51,016 nucleotides of DNA. Source: Nitrospirota bacterium. Its GTDB lineage: Bacteria > Nitrospirota > Leptospirillia > Leptospirillales > Leptospirillaceae. The notes beneath the pieces were generated by a model. The model ran no database searches. It was not told the DNA's origin and saw nothing but the letters and a program-made list of their open reading frames with translations. Both the position numbers and the translations under genes were made by a program. Of this stretch, positions 6,904-15,679 are shown one piece after another. The DNA lies in the NCBI GenBank assembly GCA_023481175.1, contig JAMCWM010000050.1, positions 1-51,016 on the forward strand. Reading direction: 5' to 3'. Within the stretch, counting starts at the first letter, position 1; each line of letters opens with the position of its first letter.

Positions 6904-7433
6904 AGCGGGGACTGGGGACGTCGCCTGTGGAAACGATTCTTGAAGGGCCTGTTCCGGAAGGATTTTTCCTTCTTCCGGGTCCGTTTCGGATGCTCCTGGG
7001 ACTCGACGGAACGCTGACCCGATCCCTCACCTTCCTCTCGGGGGAGGGGGTGGAGGTCGAACCCGTTCTCCTTCCGGATGCTCCTGACGGAATCCGGAAG
7101 GTCTATCTCCGGGTTCCCTCTTTCGGGCGTCTTGTCTTTGCGCGAACGCGCCTTCTTCCGGGCCAGGGGCTGGGTGAGGATCCCTGGATCGCCACCCTCA
7201 TGCGGGGAGATCTTGCGATCGGACAGTCGATGGAGGCCCGGTATGGGCCGCTCCTCAAGGACGAATTCTCCGTCTTCTCCGTCCTTGCTCCCTTCGATCC
7301 CCACGGGCCGCAGGAGAGGGGGGAAATCTGGGCACGTTCCTACCGGATGCGGACCCGGGAGGGACTTTCCCTGAGAATCGAGGAGTTCTTTCTTCCTCCC
7401 CTTCTCCGTCTCGCGGGAGCCGGATTCCCTTGA
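6900..7433 (+). CDS. ubiC: UbiC-like chorismate pyruvate-lyase
   Basis: A 177-residue protein resembling chorismate lyase, which splits chorismate into 4-hydroxybenzoate and pyruvate, the first step of ubiquinone-type quinones. Family-like blocks: GTLTRSLTFLSGEGVEVE near the start, then the Arg-rich strand REVxL-type YLRVPSFGRLVFARTRLLP, and the ending RIEEFFLPPLL, equivalent to the VSEYFLP-type end of UbiC. The GTG start overlaps the radical SAM stop (GTGA), and the stop overlaps the ubiA start (TTGA). Sequence similarity is weak by eye, so the call leans on the C-terminal motif, size and position beside ubiA. Confidence 0.65.
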   Translation: MKRGLGTSPVETILEGPVPEGFFLLPGPFRMLLGLDGTLTRSLTFLSGEGVEVEPVLLPDAPDGIRKVYLRVPSFGRLVFARTRLLPGQGLGEDPWIATLMRGDLAIGQSMEARYGPLLKDEFSVFSVLAPFDPHGPQERGEIWARSYRMRTREGLSLRIEEFFLPPLLRLAGAGFP

Positions 7434-8296
7434 AAGGACGCCTTTCAGCCACGCTGGACCTGATCAGGCTCGGACGGCCTGTCGGCTGGGTTCTCCTCTT
7501 CCTTCCCGCGGGGTGGGCTCTCCTCCTGGCCAGTCCCGGGGAGGTCCCGTGGAAGTGGGTCGCCATTTTTCTGGCGGGATCCTTCCTGACCCGATCGGCG
7601 GGTTGCGTCATCAACGATATCTTCGACAGGGAACTCGACCGGAAGGTGGCCCGGACGAAGGGACGCCCCCTGGCCGACGGTCGTCTGACGGTCGCCTGGG
7701 CACTCGGGGTCTTTCTCTTCCTGACCCTTCTTTCGGCGTCCCTCCTCCTGTTCTTTTCCTGGATGGCCATCGTGGTTGCTGTTTTAGGTTTCGGCTCCGC
7801 GGTGGTCTACCCCCTGATGAAACGCGTCTTTCCCCTTCCCCAGCTCTTCATGGGGATCCCCTTCGGGGCGACGGCGCCGCTCATGGCCTGGATCCAGCTC
7901 ACGGGAAGGATCTCCCACCCCGGCATTCTCCTGGCCCTGGCCGGTCTCTTCTGGGCCACCGCCTACGACCTGATCTATGCCGTGGCCGACCTGCCGGACG
8001 ACCGGTTGGCCGGGATCCGTTCCGGGGCCGTCACCTTCGGAGGCTCCCTCTGGGCCGTCTTTCTGTTTTTTTCCGCTTTGGCGGCGTTCCTTCTGGGGGT
8101 GGCGGGCCGCTCCCTTCCCCAGTCCGGATGGCTTATCCTCTCCCTTGTCCTCTTCCTTTCCGCCACAGTCTGGCAGTCGCTCAAGCTGCGGGCGGGGCTG
8201 ACCGGGGAGGAACCCCTCCGCCTGTTCCGCTCCCATGCCGTCCTGGGGGCTCTCGTCCTGGCGGGGTTCTGGACTTCTTCCCCGACCCTTGTCTGA
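7430..8296 (+). CDS. ubiA: UbiA-family 4-hydroxybenzoate polyprenyltransferase
   Basis: A 288-residue integral membrane prenyltransferase with about nine membrane helices. It attaches the polyprenyl tail to 4-hydroxybenzoate. The first Asp-rich motif is NDIFDRELDRK (62-72) followed by TKGRPLADG; the second is YDLIYAVADLPDDRLAGI near 180. The phenylalanine/proline-rich PFGATAPLMAW is also typical. Start is TTG within the ubiC stop (TTGA). In this context it would take 4-hydroxybenzoate from the UbiC-like enzyme and pass the product to the B12-radical SAM enzyme and UbiE. Confidence 0.9.
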   Translation: MKGRLSATLDLIRLGRPVGWVLLFLPAGWALLLASPGEVPWKWVAIFLAGSFLTRSAGCVINDIFDRELDRKVARTKGRPLADGRLTVAWALGVFLFLTLLSASLLLFFSWMAIVVAVLGFGSAVVYPLMKRVFPLPQLFMGIPFGATAPLMAWIQLTGRISHPGILLALAGLFWATAYDLIYAVADLPDDRLAGIRSGAVTFGGSLWAVFLFFSALAAFLLGVAGRSLPQSGWLILSLVLFLSATVWQSLKLRAGLTGEEPLRLFRSHAVLGALVLAGFWTSSPTLV

Positions 8297-8347
8297 GGAA
8301 GACAATCGGGTGCCTGCCGTGCCGTGGGCCCCTTCATGGAGGATTCG

Positions 8348-8920
8348 ATGCGTTCAGGAAAAAGATCAGTGTTATTGGGATTTTGTCTGGCCATCCTTGT
8401 TCTGGCTCCGGCCCTCTCCTTTGCCGCCTCTTCCCTCAGGGTGACCAGCACCGCCTTCAGAAACGGCGGTCGGATCGGGGAGAAATACGTCTTCTCCGGA
8501 TTCGGGTGCAAAGGACGGAATGTCTCTCCCGAAATCCGCTGGGGATCCCTTCCCCGTGGAACGAAGAGTGTCGCCGTCACCGTCTACGATCCGGATGCCC
8601 CGACCGGATCCGGCTGGTGGCACTGGGTGCTCTATAATATTCCGCCTTCGGTCCATGAACTTCCGGAAGGGGTCGGGACGAAAGACGGCCGCCGTCTTCC
8701 GCCGGGAGCCCTCCAGGCTGTGACGGACTTCGGAGCCCCGGGCTATGGGGGTCCCTGTCCGCCGAAAGGGGACCGCCCCCATCATTACATTGTCACCGTC
8801 TATGCCTTAAAGACCGCAAAGCTCGGGGTATCGCCGGGAGCCTCTCCCGCCCAGGTCGGCTACTTTCTCCACTTTGCGACCATAAGGAAGGGAACCCTTG
8901 TGGGGCGTTACGGGCGATAG
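8348..8920 (+). CDS. Secreted YbhB/YbcL (PEBP) family protein
   Basis: A 190-residue phosphatidylethanolamine-binding/Raf-kinase-inhibitor-like protein. A signal peptide (basic RSGKR, then hydrophobic VLLGFCLAILVLAPALS, cleavage near SFA-AS) sends it to the periplasm. PEBP ligand-site motifs are visible: YDPDAPTGSGWWHWVLYNIP and GYGGPCPPKGDRPHHYIVTVYAL. The second in-frame ATG is chosen because GGAGG lies five bases before it; an ATG four codons earlier is possible. It is separated from ubiA by 51 bp and may be independent. Function of bacterial PEBPs is unknown. Confidence 0.85.
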   Translation: MRSGKRSVLLGFCLAILVLAPALSFAASSLRVTSTAFRNGGRIGEKYVFSGFGCKGRNVSPEIRWGSLPRGTKSVAVTVYDPDAPTGSGWWHWVLYNIPPSVHELPEGVGTKDGRRLPPGALQAVTDFGAPGYGGPCPPKGDRPHHYIVTVYALKTAKLGVSPGASPAQVGYFLHFATIRKGTLVGRYGR

Positions 8921-8925
8921 GAAGC

Positions 8926-8953
8926 GGGGGGAGGAACGATCCTCCTCTCCCGA
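8926..8953 (+). terminator. Stem-loop after the PEBP gene
   Basis: GGGGAGGA-acga-TCCTCCTCTCCC forms a GC-rich hairpin just after the stop codon. It is followed by a mixed AT-rich run (ATTTTGATTTG) rather than a clean T tract, so it is a likely but not ideal intrinsic terminator. Confidence 0.5.
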
Positions 8954-8982
8954 ATCCGGATTTTGATTTGCCAATTTGCGAC

Positions 8983-9009
8983 TTGCGATTTTTGATTTCT
9001 TGGGATAAT
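8983..9009 (+). promoter_or_regulatory. Possible promoter for the small membrane proteins
   Basis: TTGCGA (8983-8988) and GATAAT (9004-9009) are separated by 15 bp within an AT-rich patch that contrasts with the GC-rich surroundings. A second candidate -10, TACAAT, lies at about 9051-9056, just before the ribosome binding site. Either could drive the two tiny genes that follow. Confidence 0.4.
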
Positions 9010-9077
9010 CTCTAGGAATCGGCGACGCACCTCTTTGCCGCCCGAACTATTACAATATCCTGACTGGAGGTTCCAGA

Positions 9078-9206
9078 ATGGCTCCCATTCAAACCGTTGG
9101 AAACTGGACTGCGCTGGAGTGGACAATTCCGATCGCCCTTGGGTTTGCGATTGTTGCTGGCTGGTTTATGGCCATCTCCTCCATCTATTCCAACCCCGAC
9201 AAGTAG
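9078..9206 (+). CDS. 42-residue single-helix membrane protein
   Basis: A short gene starting MAPIQTVGNWTALEWTIP, with one hydrophobic helix (about IPIALGFAIVAGWFMAISSI) and a short polar tail SNPDK. A perfect GGAGG sits seven bases before the ATG, which strongly supports translation. Small one-helix proteins of this kind are often accessory subunits of respiratory oxidases (CcoQ- or CydX-like), but no specific family is recognised. It is followed after 33 bp by another small membrane protein. Confidence 0.65.
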   Translation: MAPIQTVGNWTALEWTIPIALGFAIVAGWFMAISSIYSNPDK

Positions 9207-9239
9207 GTTTTCGTGCCGGTCTCCTTCTAGGAATTCCTG

Positions 9240-9425
9240 ATGCGGGTCATCACGGAAATCAAAAAGATGTGGACCGATGCCCGGCCGATATTTTTCATAT
9301 TGGCCGGTGTCATCGGTCTTTTTCTTCTCCTCTTCGGTTCCATGATGTGGGGCCTCCTGGGGAAGGATTCCTTCAGCAAATATTCCCATCCCTCCTCGGT
9401 CCCCTCCGTCGATACCCAAAAATAA
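9240..9425 (+). CDS. 61-residue single-helix membrane protein
   Basis: Begins MRVITEIKKMWTDARPIF, with one long helix (IFFILAGVIGLFLLLFGSMMWGLL) and a serine-rich C-terminal tail ending VDTQK. AGGAA lies eight bases upstream of the ATG. It pairs with the 42-residue protein just upstream and is probably cotranscribed with it. No family is recognised. The basic N-terminus predicts the tail is on the periplasmic side. Confidence 0.6.
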   Translation: MRVITEIKKMWTDARPIFFILAGVIGLFLLLFGSMMWGLLGKDSFSKYSHPSSVPSVDTQK

Positions 9426-9831
9426 TCCCCGGCTCTGTGAAAGTTGAGGATTCTTCGGCGAATTCCCTTCCCATGGGGGAGATTTCCGAGTTTTTCCTTG
9501 TCCCTGTCGATACCTCTCCTTTTGACCAGCTGAATCGACCTCCGTTGTCTGGAAGGAGATGGACAAATATTTGCCCATGCGGGACCTGTCTTCGTGCCCT
9601 CTTTTGGCTTGAGGACGGGTGCCGGTGCGTTTGATTCTCTTGTACAGAGCTTTGACAGGTCGAAGAGAATTGTCCCCGACTCTCCCCCGGAACTTTCTCG
9701 CTATCCGGGTGCGATGGTTGAATTTCAATGGCTTTCCCGGTTACTCTGTAAGGATGTGCGCCTGTGGTCTCAAGGCGCACCGGAGTCTCCGGAGAGAAGA
9801 AATCCAAGCGATCTTCAGAAAGGATAGTGTC
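9426..9831. other. 405-bp gene-free region with GTGCGCCT hairpin
   Basis: No supportable gene. The frame of the next gene stays open backwards here but without family similarity. A perfect 8-bp hairpin GTGCGCCT...AGGCGCAC with a 9-base loop lies at 9756-9780, and a smaller CCGGAG-T-CTCCGG palindrome follows at about 9780. Both sit 50-75 bp before the MFS start and could be a leader structure or an operator. No clear promoter is seen. Confidence 0.4.
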
Positions 9832-11205
9832 ATGGCAGGTGGCGGGGAAGGATTGAGTACGGTCGAGAAAAAAACTTTGGCCGGTCTCAGCCTGATTTTT
9901 GCGATAAGAATGTTCGGTCTCTTCATTGTGCTTCCGGTGATCAGCCTCTATGCGCGGACCCTTCCGGGAGCCGATCCCCTGTGGCTAGGACTGGCCCTGG
10001 GAGGATACGGCCTTTCCCAGGCGCTCTTCCAGGTTCCCTTCGGAATGCTGTCCGACCGTTTCGGCCGCAAGCCGATCATCATTATCGGACTTCTGATCTT
10101 TGCCGGCGGATCGGTCTTTGCGGCGACGGCCCATTCGGTCCTTGCGCTCTTCGTCGGACGTCTCCTTCAGGGGTCCGGAGCCGTGGCCTCGGTGGTGATC
10201 GCCCTGATGGCCGACCTCACCCGGGAAGAGTACCGGACCCGGGCCATGGCGGGAATCGGGATCTCGATCGGACTTTCCTTCGCCGTCGGGATGGTCGTGG
10301 GGCCGATCGTGGGGGCCCATTACGGAGTCTCTTCCCTCTTCTGGCTCACGGCCGTCCTTTCCCTTGTGGGGATCGCGATCCTTCTGCTGATCGTTCCCAA
10401 TCCCGTCGGCGCGGTCCACAAGAACGAGATGGAGCTCTCCTTCTCCCAGCTGGGATACGTGCTCAGGAATCCGGCCCTTCTCCGCATCGACATTTCCGTT
10501 TTCACCCTGCACCTTTTCCTCACGGGGGTCTTCGTGAGCTTCCCGGTCCTGCTCCACAAGTACATGGCGGCCCAGAGCATGTGGAAGGTCTACCTGCCAG
10601 TGATTCTCGGAGGCATGTTCCTCATGGTTCCGGGCATGATCGTGGCCGAGAAGCGCAAAAAGCTCAAGGTGGCCTATCTGATCGCCATCGCCTTCATCGT
10701 CCTGAGCTTCGTGATCTTCCTTCTGGGCTACAAAAGCGAATTCGGCCTGATTGCGGGTCTCGCGGTATTCTTTGTCGGATTCAATCTCCTGGAGCCGCTC
10801 ATGCCTTCCATCATGACCCGTTTTGTCCGGACCCGGACGCGGGGGACCTCTTCCGGGGTCTTCAACATGAGCCAGTTCCTGGGGGCATTTCTCGGCGGAG
10901 CCCTGGGCGGGGCCCTGGTCACTGTCTCGAACGAGGCCTTCTTCATCGGGATGCTGGTCATCGCCATCCTCTGGTTCTTCATTGCGATGGGTCTCACGGA
11001 CCCGAATCTCCTCGAAACCTTCGAGCGCACTGTGGAGAGGGAGCTCTCCGATCCCATGCCCCTTGTCCGGCAGATGGGAGACATGGCCGGTGTGGTCGAC
11101 TGCCGATACCGGGAGTCGGAGAGAGTTCTCTGGGTCAAGTATCTCCGGGACCGTATCACACCGGAAGATCTCGAAAGAAAGCTGGCAGGATTGCTCGAAG
11201 CCTGA
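9832..11205 (+). CDS. YajR-like MFS efflux transporter with C-terminal YAM domain
   Basis: A 457-residue major facilitator with 12 predicted helices. The N-domain has the motif A region GMLSDRFGRKPIIIIGL between helices 2 and 3, and motif C-like GMVVGPIVGAHYG in helix 5. After helix 12 there is an extra soluble domain of about 65 residues (MGDMAGVVDCRYRE, then ERVLWVKYLRDRITPEDL), matching the ferredoxin-like YAM domain of YajR. Such proteins are proton-driven exporters of unknown drugs or metabolites. The ATG with AAGGA seven bases upstream is chosen over an upstream open extension. Confidence 0.85.
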   Translation: MAGGGEGLSTVEKKTLAGLSLIFAIRMFGLFIVLPVISLYARTLPGADPLWLGLALGGYGLSQALFQVPFGMLSDRFGRKPIIIIGLLIFAGGSVFAATAHSVLALFVGRLLQGSGAVASVVIALMADLTREEYRTRAMAGIGISIGLSFAVGMVVGPIVGAHYGVSSLFWLTAVLSLVGIAILLLIVPNPVGAVHKNEMELSFSQLGYVLRNPALLRIDISVFTLHLFLTGVFVSFPVLLHKYMAAQSMWKVYLPVILGGMFLMVPGMIVAEKRKKLKVAYLIAIAFIVLSFVIFLLGYKSEFGLIAGLAVFFVGFNLLEPLMPSIMTRFVRTRTRGTSSGVFNMSQFLGAFLGGALGGALVTVSNEAFFIGMLVIAILWFFIAMGLTDPNLLETFERTVERELSDPMPLVRQMGDMAGVVDCRYRESERVLWVKYLRDRITPEDLERKLAGLLEA

Positions 11206-11223
11206 CAATCAGGAAAGGTCCCT

Positions 11224-12249
11224 GTGACGCCCATCCAGCGATTTCGCCTTGCTCTCGTCCTGTTTTTCCTCCTGACCGGAGGGGGAACGCTCGGATATGT
11301 GGAGATCGAGGGATGGGGATGGGTGGACTCCCTCTTCATGACGGTCATCACCCTGTCCACCGTCGGTTACCAGACGGTCCATCCGCTCGACAGGGCGGGC
11401 CTTTTTTTTACCATGGCCCTGATCGTCGTGGGAGTCGGCACCTTGGGCTACGCGATCGCCACCCTGTCGGAGATCATTCTGGAAGGACATCTGCAGAGTT
11501 TCTGGGGAGGCCGCAAGATGGAGCGGATGATCGAAAAGCTTGAGAATCATGTGATTGTCTGCGGGTACGGTCGGATCGGTTCGCTGACGGCGGCCTCCCT
11601 GGCCGGGCGGGGCATTCCCTTCGTCGTGGTGGAGGAAAATCCCGATCTCGTCAAGGAGGCCGTCGCGAAGAAATTCCTGGCCGTGATGGGAAATGCGACC
11701 GAGGAAGGGGTCCTCAGGAAAGCCGGCATCGACCGGGCCCAGGCGCTTTTGGTGACGTTGTCGACGAGGGTCGCCGACGCTGCCTATGTCGTCATGAGCA
11801 GCCGGATCGACCACCCGGCTCTCACGATCATCGCCATGGCGAACGACTCCCGGACGGAGTCGAAGCTCATGAAGGCCGGGGCCAACAAGGTCGTTTCCCC
11901 CTTCATTCTCGGAAGTAACCGCATGGTCATGGCCCTCACCCAGCCGACCCTGCTCGACGTGATGGATATCGTGACGACTCGTGACGGAATGGGGCTCACC
12001 TTCGAAGAGATTGTCGTTCCGGAGATGTCCCCCTTCTGTGACCTGTCGATCGCCGAGATCGGGAAAAAATTCGGGATCCGATCCCACATCATCGCCATCC
12101 GTCCTCACGGAGGCAAAAACTTCGTTCTGCCGACGGCCCAGAGCATTTTGCGGGCGATGGACCAGATCGTCATGATCGGCTCCCGGGACGAATTCGACCG
12201 GATCAGGTCGTTGATGGCGGGGGAAGAGGGAGCCGGGGTCCGGACGTGA
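11224..12249 (+). CDS. RCK-gated potassium channel (MthK/Kch type)
   Basis: A 341-residue two-helix potassium channel. The selectivity filter STVGYQT is at 45-51 between the two membrane helices (about 8-25 and 59-85). A Rossmann RCK_N/TrkA_N domain follows with VCGYGRIGS at 112-120, and a TrkA_C domain (ADxxIxEI-like CDLSIAEIGKKF) ends the protein. It would conduct K+ under ligand or nucleotide control, useful for charge balance in an acidophile. GTG start with AGGAAAGG upstream; 18 bp after the MFS stop. Confidence 0.9.
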   Translation: MTPIQRFRLALVLFFLLTGGGTLGYVEIEGWGWVDSLFMTVITLSTVGYQTVHPLDRAGLFFTMALIVVGVGTLGYAIATLSEIILEGHLQSFWGGRKMERMIEKLENHVIVCGYGRIGSLTAASLAGRGIPFVVVEENPDLVKEAVAKKFLAVMGNATEEGVLRKAGIDRAQALLVTLSTRVADAAYVVMSSRIDHPALTIIAMANDSRTESKLMKAGANKVVSPFILGSNRMVMALTQPTLLDVMDIVTTRDGMGLTFEEIVVPEMSPFCDLSIAEIGKKFGIRSHIIAIRPHGGKNFVLPTAQSILRAMDQIVMIGSRDEFDRIRSLMAGEEGAGVRT

Positions 12250-12269
12250 CCAACCAGGGGAGGCAATAG

Positions 12270-13508
12270 GTGAAGCTTGAGGAAGGGGTCCATCCGATAC
12301 CGTTATCGAATGCCCAATGGGTGGCTCGGGGAAGCCGGGTGCTTGTGGGAAACGTCCTCCGTGAAGAGCTGGTCTTCCGGAAAGGGAGAGGCGCCTGGCT
12401 CTACGATGTGGAGGGTCGCCCCTTCCTCGACTTTCTGGGAGGGGTGGCCATCCATGTTCTGGGCCACTGCCATCCCCGGGTCACGGTCTCGGTCCAGAAG
12501 CAGGCCCAACGCCTTCTTCATACCTCCAACCTCTATTACCATGAACCCCAGATCCTTCTGGCGGAATTTCTTGTCAGGGAGACCTTCGCCGACAGGGTCT
12601 TCTTCGCCAACTCCGGGACGGAGGTGGTTGAGGCGGCCATCAAGCTTGCGCGACGCTACGGAGCCAAGACCGGCCGTTACGGCCTTATGGGAATGGAGGG
12701 CAGTTTCCACGGACGGACCCTGGGGGCCCTGACCCTGACGGGCCAGAAAAAGATCCGGGAGGGAATCGGGCCGCTCCCGGAAGGGTTCGACTGGGCACCC
12801 TTCAACGACTTCGAGGGCGTCGCAAGGAAGGTGACGCCGGAGACGGTGGCGATCTTCGTGGAGCCGGTCCAGGGTGAGGGAGGGGTCGTTCCCGCCGATC
12901 CCGCTTTTCTCAAGGCCCTCCGGAGATTCACGAGGGATCGGGACATTCTTCTTGTCTTCGATGAGATCCAGACCGGAATCGGGCGGACCGGGACCCTCTT
13001 TGCCTATGAATCCTACGATGTCGTTCCCGACATCCTCCTCTCGGCCAAGGCCCTGGGAGGAGGGCTGCCCCTGGGCGCCCTTCTCACGACCTCGCCGCTT
13101 TCGGAGTTCCTTCCTCCCGGCTCCCACGGCTCGACCTTCGGGGGCAATCCCCTGGCCTGCGCGGCGGGTCTGGCCGTACTCGAGGCCCTGTACGAAGAAG
13201 GCTATCTTCCGGTGGGAGGGCAGCGGATCGCCGAAAATCTCTGGGAGGAGCTCGCCTCCCTGAAGGAACTCTATCCGGAATGGATCCGGGAGATTCGGGG
13301 CCGGGGGATGATGATCGGGCTCGTCCTGCCCGGACAGGCGGGAGAGGTCAAGGACCGATTCCTCCAGGAGAAGATCCTGGTCAACGCCACAGGGCCCGAG
13401 GTGATCCGGCTTCTTCCCCCCGTCAATCTCTCCCTGGAGGAGATCGCCACCTTCATTCAGTCTGCGGACCGCGTCTTCGCGTCCATGGGAAAACCCGGAG
13501 GTTCCTGA
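12270..13508 (+). CDS. argD: Acetylornithine aminotransferase
   Basis: A 412-residue class III PLP transaminase that converts N-acetylglutamate semialdehyde to N-acetylornithine, and in many bacteria also acts in the succinylase diaminopimelate route. PLP lysine is Lys260 in SAKALGGG; Asp231 in LLVFDEIQTG binds the pyridine nitrogen; ANSGTEVVEAAIKLAR (113-128) binds phosphate. GTG start follows GGGAGG. It opens a long co-directional arginine/lysine block. Because the lysine genes here include dapL, the succinylase role is unnecessary, so arginine synthesis is its likely job. Confidence 0.92.
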   Translation: MKLEEGVHPIPLSNAQWVARGSRVLVGNVLREELVFRKGRGAWLYDVEGRPFLDFLGGVAIHVLGHCHPRVTVSVQKQAQRLLHTSNLYYHEPQILLAEFLVRETFADRVFFANSGTEVVEAAIKLARRYGAKTGRYGLMGMEGSFHGRTLGALTLTGQKKIREGIGPLPEGFDWAPFNDFEGVARKVTPETVAIFVEPVQGEGGVVPADPAFLKALRRFTRDRDILLVFDEIQTGIGRTGTLFAYESYDVVPDILLSAKALGGGLPLGALLTTSPLSEFLPPGSHGSTFGGNPLACAAGLAVLEALYEEGYLPVGGQRIAENLWEELASLKELYPEWIREIRGRGMMIGLVLPGQAGEVKDRFLQEKILVNATGPEVIRLLPPVNLSLEEIATFIQSADRVFASMGKPGGS

Positions 13509-13510
13509 TC

Positions 13511-14443
13511 TTGAGCAAAAGCCATCATCGCTCCTTCCTGACTCTACTTGAACGGACCCCCCACGAGTTGCGGACCATCATGGACCTCTCACGCCGGATC
13601 GACGCCGATCCGGAAGAATTCCGGGACCCGCTCTCCTGGAAGACGGTCGGTCTTCTCTTCGAAAAGAGCTCGACCCGGACGCGTCTCTCCTTCGAGGCCG
13701 GGATCCGTCAGCTCGGCGGAGGAAGCCTTTTCCTGGGAGGAGATATCCAGCTCGCCCGGGGGGAGACGATCGAGGATACGGCCCGGGTCATGAGCGCCTA
13801 TCTCGACATGCTGGTCATCCGGACCTTTGGCCACGACCGGATCGAAGCCTTTTCCGCCGCGGCAAAGATCCCGGTGGTGAATGGCCTGACCGATGGCCAC
13901 CACCCCTGCCAGGCCCTGTCCGACTTTTATTTCATGGAGAAGGTCTTCGGATCCCTTCCCGGACTCCGGATGACCTACGTGGGAGACGGCAACAACATGG
14001 CCCGCTCCCTGGCCGAAGGGGCGGCGCTTTTGGGGGTCCGCCTGACCCTGGCCTCTCCCCCCGACTATTCTCTTCCGGAGACCGAAGTCGAGAATCTCGA
14101 CCGGATCGCGCAAGGCAACGGCGGAAGCGTCGGGACCCTTTCGGATCCGATCGAGGCCTCAAGGGGAGCGCAGGTCCTCTATACCGACGTGTGGACAAGC
14201 ATGGGACAGGAGGCGGAGTCGGCGATCCGGGAAAAGGCCTTCCGGGGATACTGCATCGACCGGAACCTGCTGGCCTTGGCCGATCCGGAGGCGATCGTCA
14301 TGCATTGTCTGCCGGCTTACCGGGGAAAGGAAATCAGCGCGGAGGTCATCGACGGACCCCGCTCGCGGGTCTTCGAGCAGGCAGCCGCACGGCTACCGCT
14401 CCAGAAGGCGATCATGATGTTCTGCATGGGAAGGGAGCGCTAG
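13511..14443 (+). CDS. argF: Ornithine carbamoyltransferase
   Basis: A 310-residue transcarbamylase making citrulline from ornithine and carbamoyl phosphate. Carbamoyl phosphate loop STRTR is at 54-58, HPCQ at 131-134, the ornithine-binding DVWTSMG at 226-232, and HCLPAYRG from 265. Start is TTG, preceded by GGAGG nine bases upstream, which lies inside the end of argD; no better start exists close to the family N-terminus. Two bases separate it from the argD stop. Confidence 0.93.
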   Translation: MSKSHHRSFLTLLERTPHELRTIMDLSRRIDADPEEFRDPLSWKTVGLLFEKSSTRTRLSFEAGIRQLGGGSLFLGGDIQLARGETIEDTARVMSAYLDMLVIRTFGHDRIEAFSAAAKIPVVNGLTDGHHPCQALSDFYFMEKVFGSLPGLRMTYVGDGNNMARSLAEGAALLGVRLTLASPPDYSLPETEVENLDRIAQGNGGSVGTLSDPIEASRGAQVLYTDVWTSMGQEAESAIREKAFRGYCIDRNLLALADPEAIVMHCLPAYRGKEISAEVIDGPRSRVFEQAAARLPLQKAIMMFCMGRER

Positions 14444-14446
14444 GAG

Positions 14447-15679
14447 ATGGAACAGAAAAAGAAAGAGGGAACAGACCGGCCTTCCCGGGTTGTCCTGGCC
14501 TACTCGGGAGGCCTCGACACATCGGTGGCGATCGTCTGGCTCAAGGAGACCTACGGATGCGACGTGATCTGCTACTGCGCCGACCTGGGGCAGGGGGAAG
14601 ACCTCGCTGCCGTGGCAGAAAAGGCTCGAAAAAGCGGGGCGTCCGACGTGGTGGTGGTCGACCTCAGGGAGATCTTCGTCCGGGACTATCTCTTTCCCAT
14701 GATCCAGGCCGGGGCCGTTTACGAGGACGGCTATCTCCTGGGAACCTCGATCGCCCGTCCCCTGATCGCCAAGGTCCAGATGGAAATCGCCCGGGAGCGG
14801 GGGGCCGATTCGGTGGCCCATGGGGCGACGGGAAAGGGCAACGACCAGGTGCGCTTCGAGCTCGCCTACTACTACTTCAATCCGCGGATCCGGATTCTGG
14901 CGCCCTGGAGACTCTGGAACTTCTCTAGCCGCTCCGAACTCATCAACTATTCGAAGAAGCACCATATTCCGGTGACCGCCACCCTTGAGAAACCCTACAG
15001 CGTGGACCGGAACCTCTTCCACACGAGCTACGAGGGCGGGATCCTCGAAGATCCCTGGCTTGCGCCTCCGGAGGAGATCTTCCAGCTCACCCGGGATCCC
15101 CGCACGGCCCCCGACGAGCCGGAAGAGGTGACGGTCTCCTTCGAAAAAGGGGTTCCGATCGCCATCAACGGCGATCTTCTCTCTCCGCTTGATCTCATGG
15201 AAAAGGCCAACAGCCTGGGCGCCCTTCACGGGATCGGACGAATCGACCTGGTGGAAAGCCGTTTTGTGGGCATGAAGTCCCGCGGCGTCTACGAGACGCC
15301 GGGGGGAACCCTTCTCCACGCCGCTCACCGGGCCCTCGAAACGCTGACGCTCGACCGGGAGATCCTGTCCATGAAGGCCCAATTCATGCCGCAGTATGCC
15401 CGCATGATCTATAACGGGTTCTGGTTTTCTCCGGAGCGTCTGGCCCTCGCCGATCTCATCGCCTCCACGCAGCAACGGGTGACGGGGGATGTCCGCCTCC
15501 TTCTCTTCAAGGGGGGAATCCGGATCATGGGGCGGCGGTCCCCCTATTCGCTCTACCGCAAGGATCTGGCCACATTCGAAACCGACAGCGTCTACCGCCA
15601 GGCCGACGCGGACGGCTTCATCCGGATCCAGGCCCTGAGACTCAAGCTTTTTTCCGACCAGGAAGGAACCTCCCTGTGA
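14447..15679 (+). CDS. argG: Argininosuccinate synthase
   Basis: A 410-residue ATP-dependent ligase joining citrulline and aspartate. The PP-loop signature AYSGGLDTSV is at 18-27; GATGKGNDQVRFE and the late block ERGADSVAH are typical. Starts three bases after the argF stop with GGAG in the junction, and its end overlaps the argH start by four bases (GTGA). Confidence 0.95.
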   Translation: MEQKKKEGTDRPSRVVLAYSGGLDTSVAIVWLKETYGCDVICYCADLGQGEDLAAVAEKARKSGASDVVVVDLREIFVRDYLFPMIQAGAVYEDGYLLGTSIARPLIAKVQMEIARERGADSVAHGATGKGNDQVRFELAYYYFNPRIRILAPWRLWNFSSRSELINYSKKHHIPVTATLEKPYSVDRNLFHTSYEGGILEDPWLAPPEEIFQLTRDPRTAPDEPEEVTVSFEKGVPIAINGDLLSPLDLMEKANSLGALHGIGRIDLVESRFVGMKSRGVYETPGGTLLHAAHRALETLTLDREILSMKAQFMPQYARMIYNGFWFSPERLALADLIASTQQRVTGDVRLLLFKGGIRIMGRRSPYSLYRKDLATFETDSVYRQADADGFIRIQALRLKLFSDQEGTSL

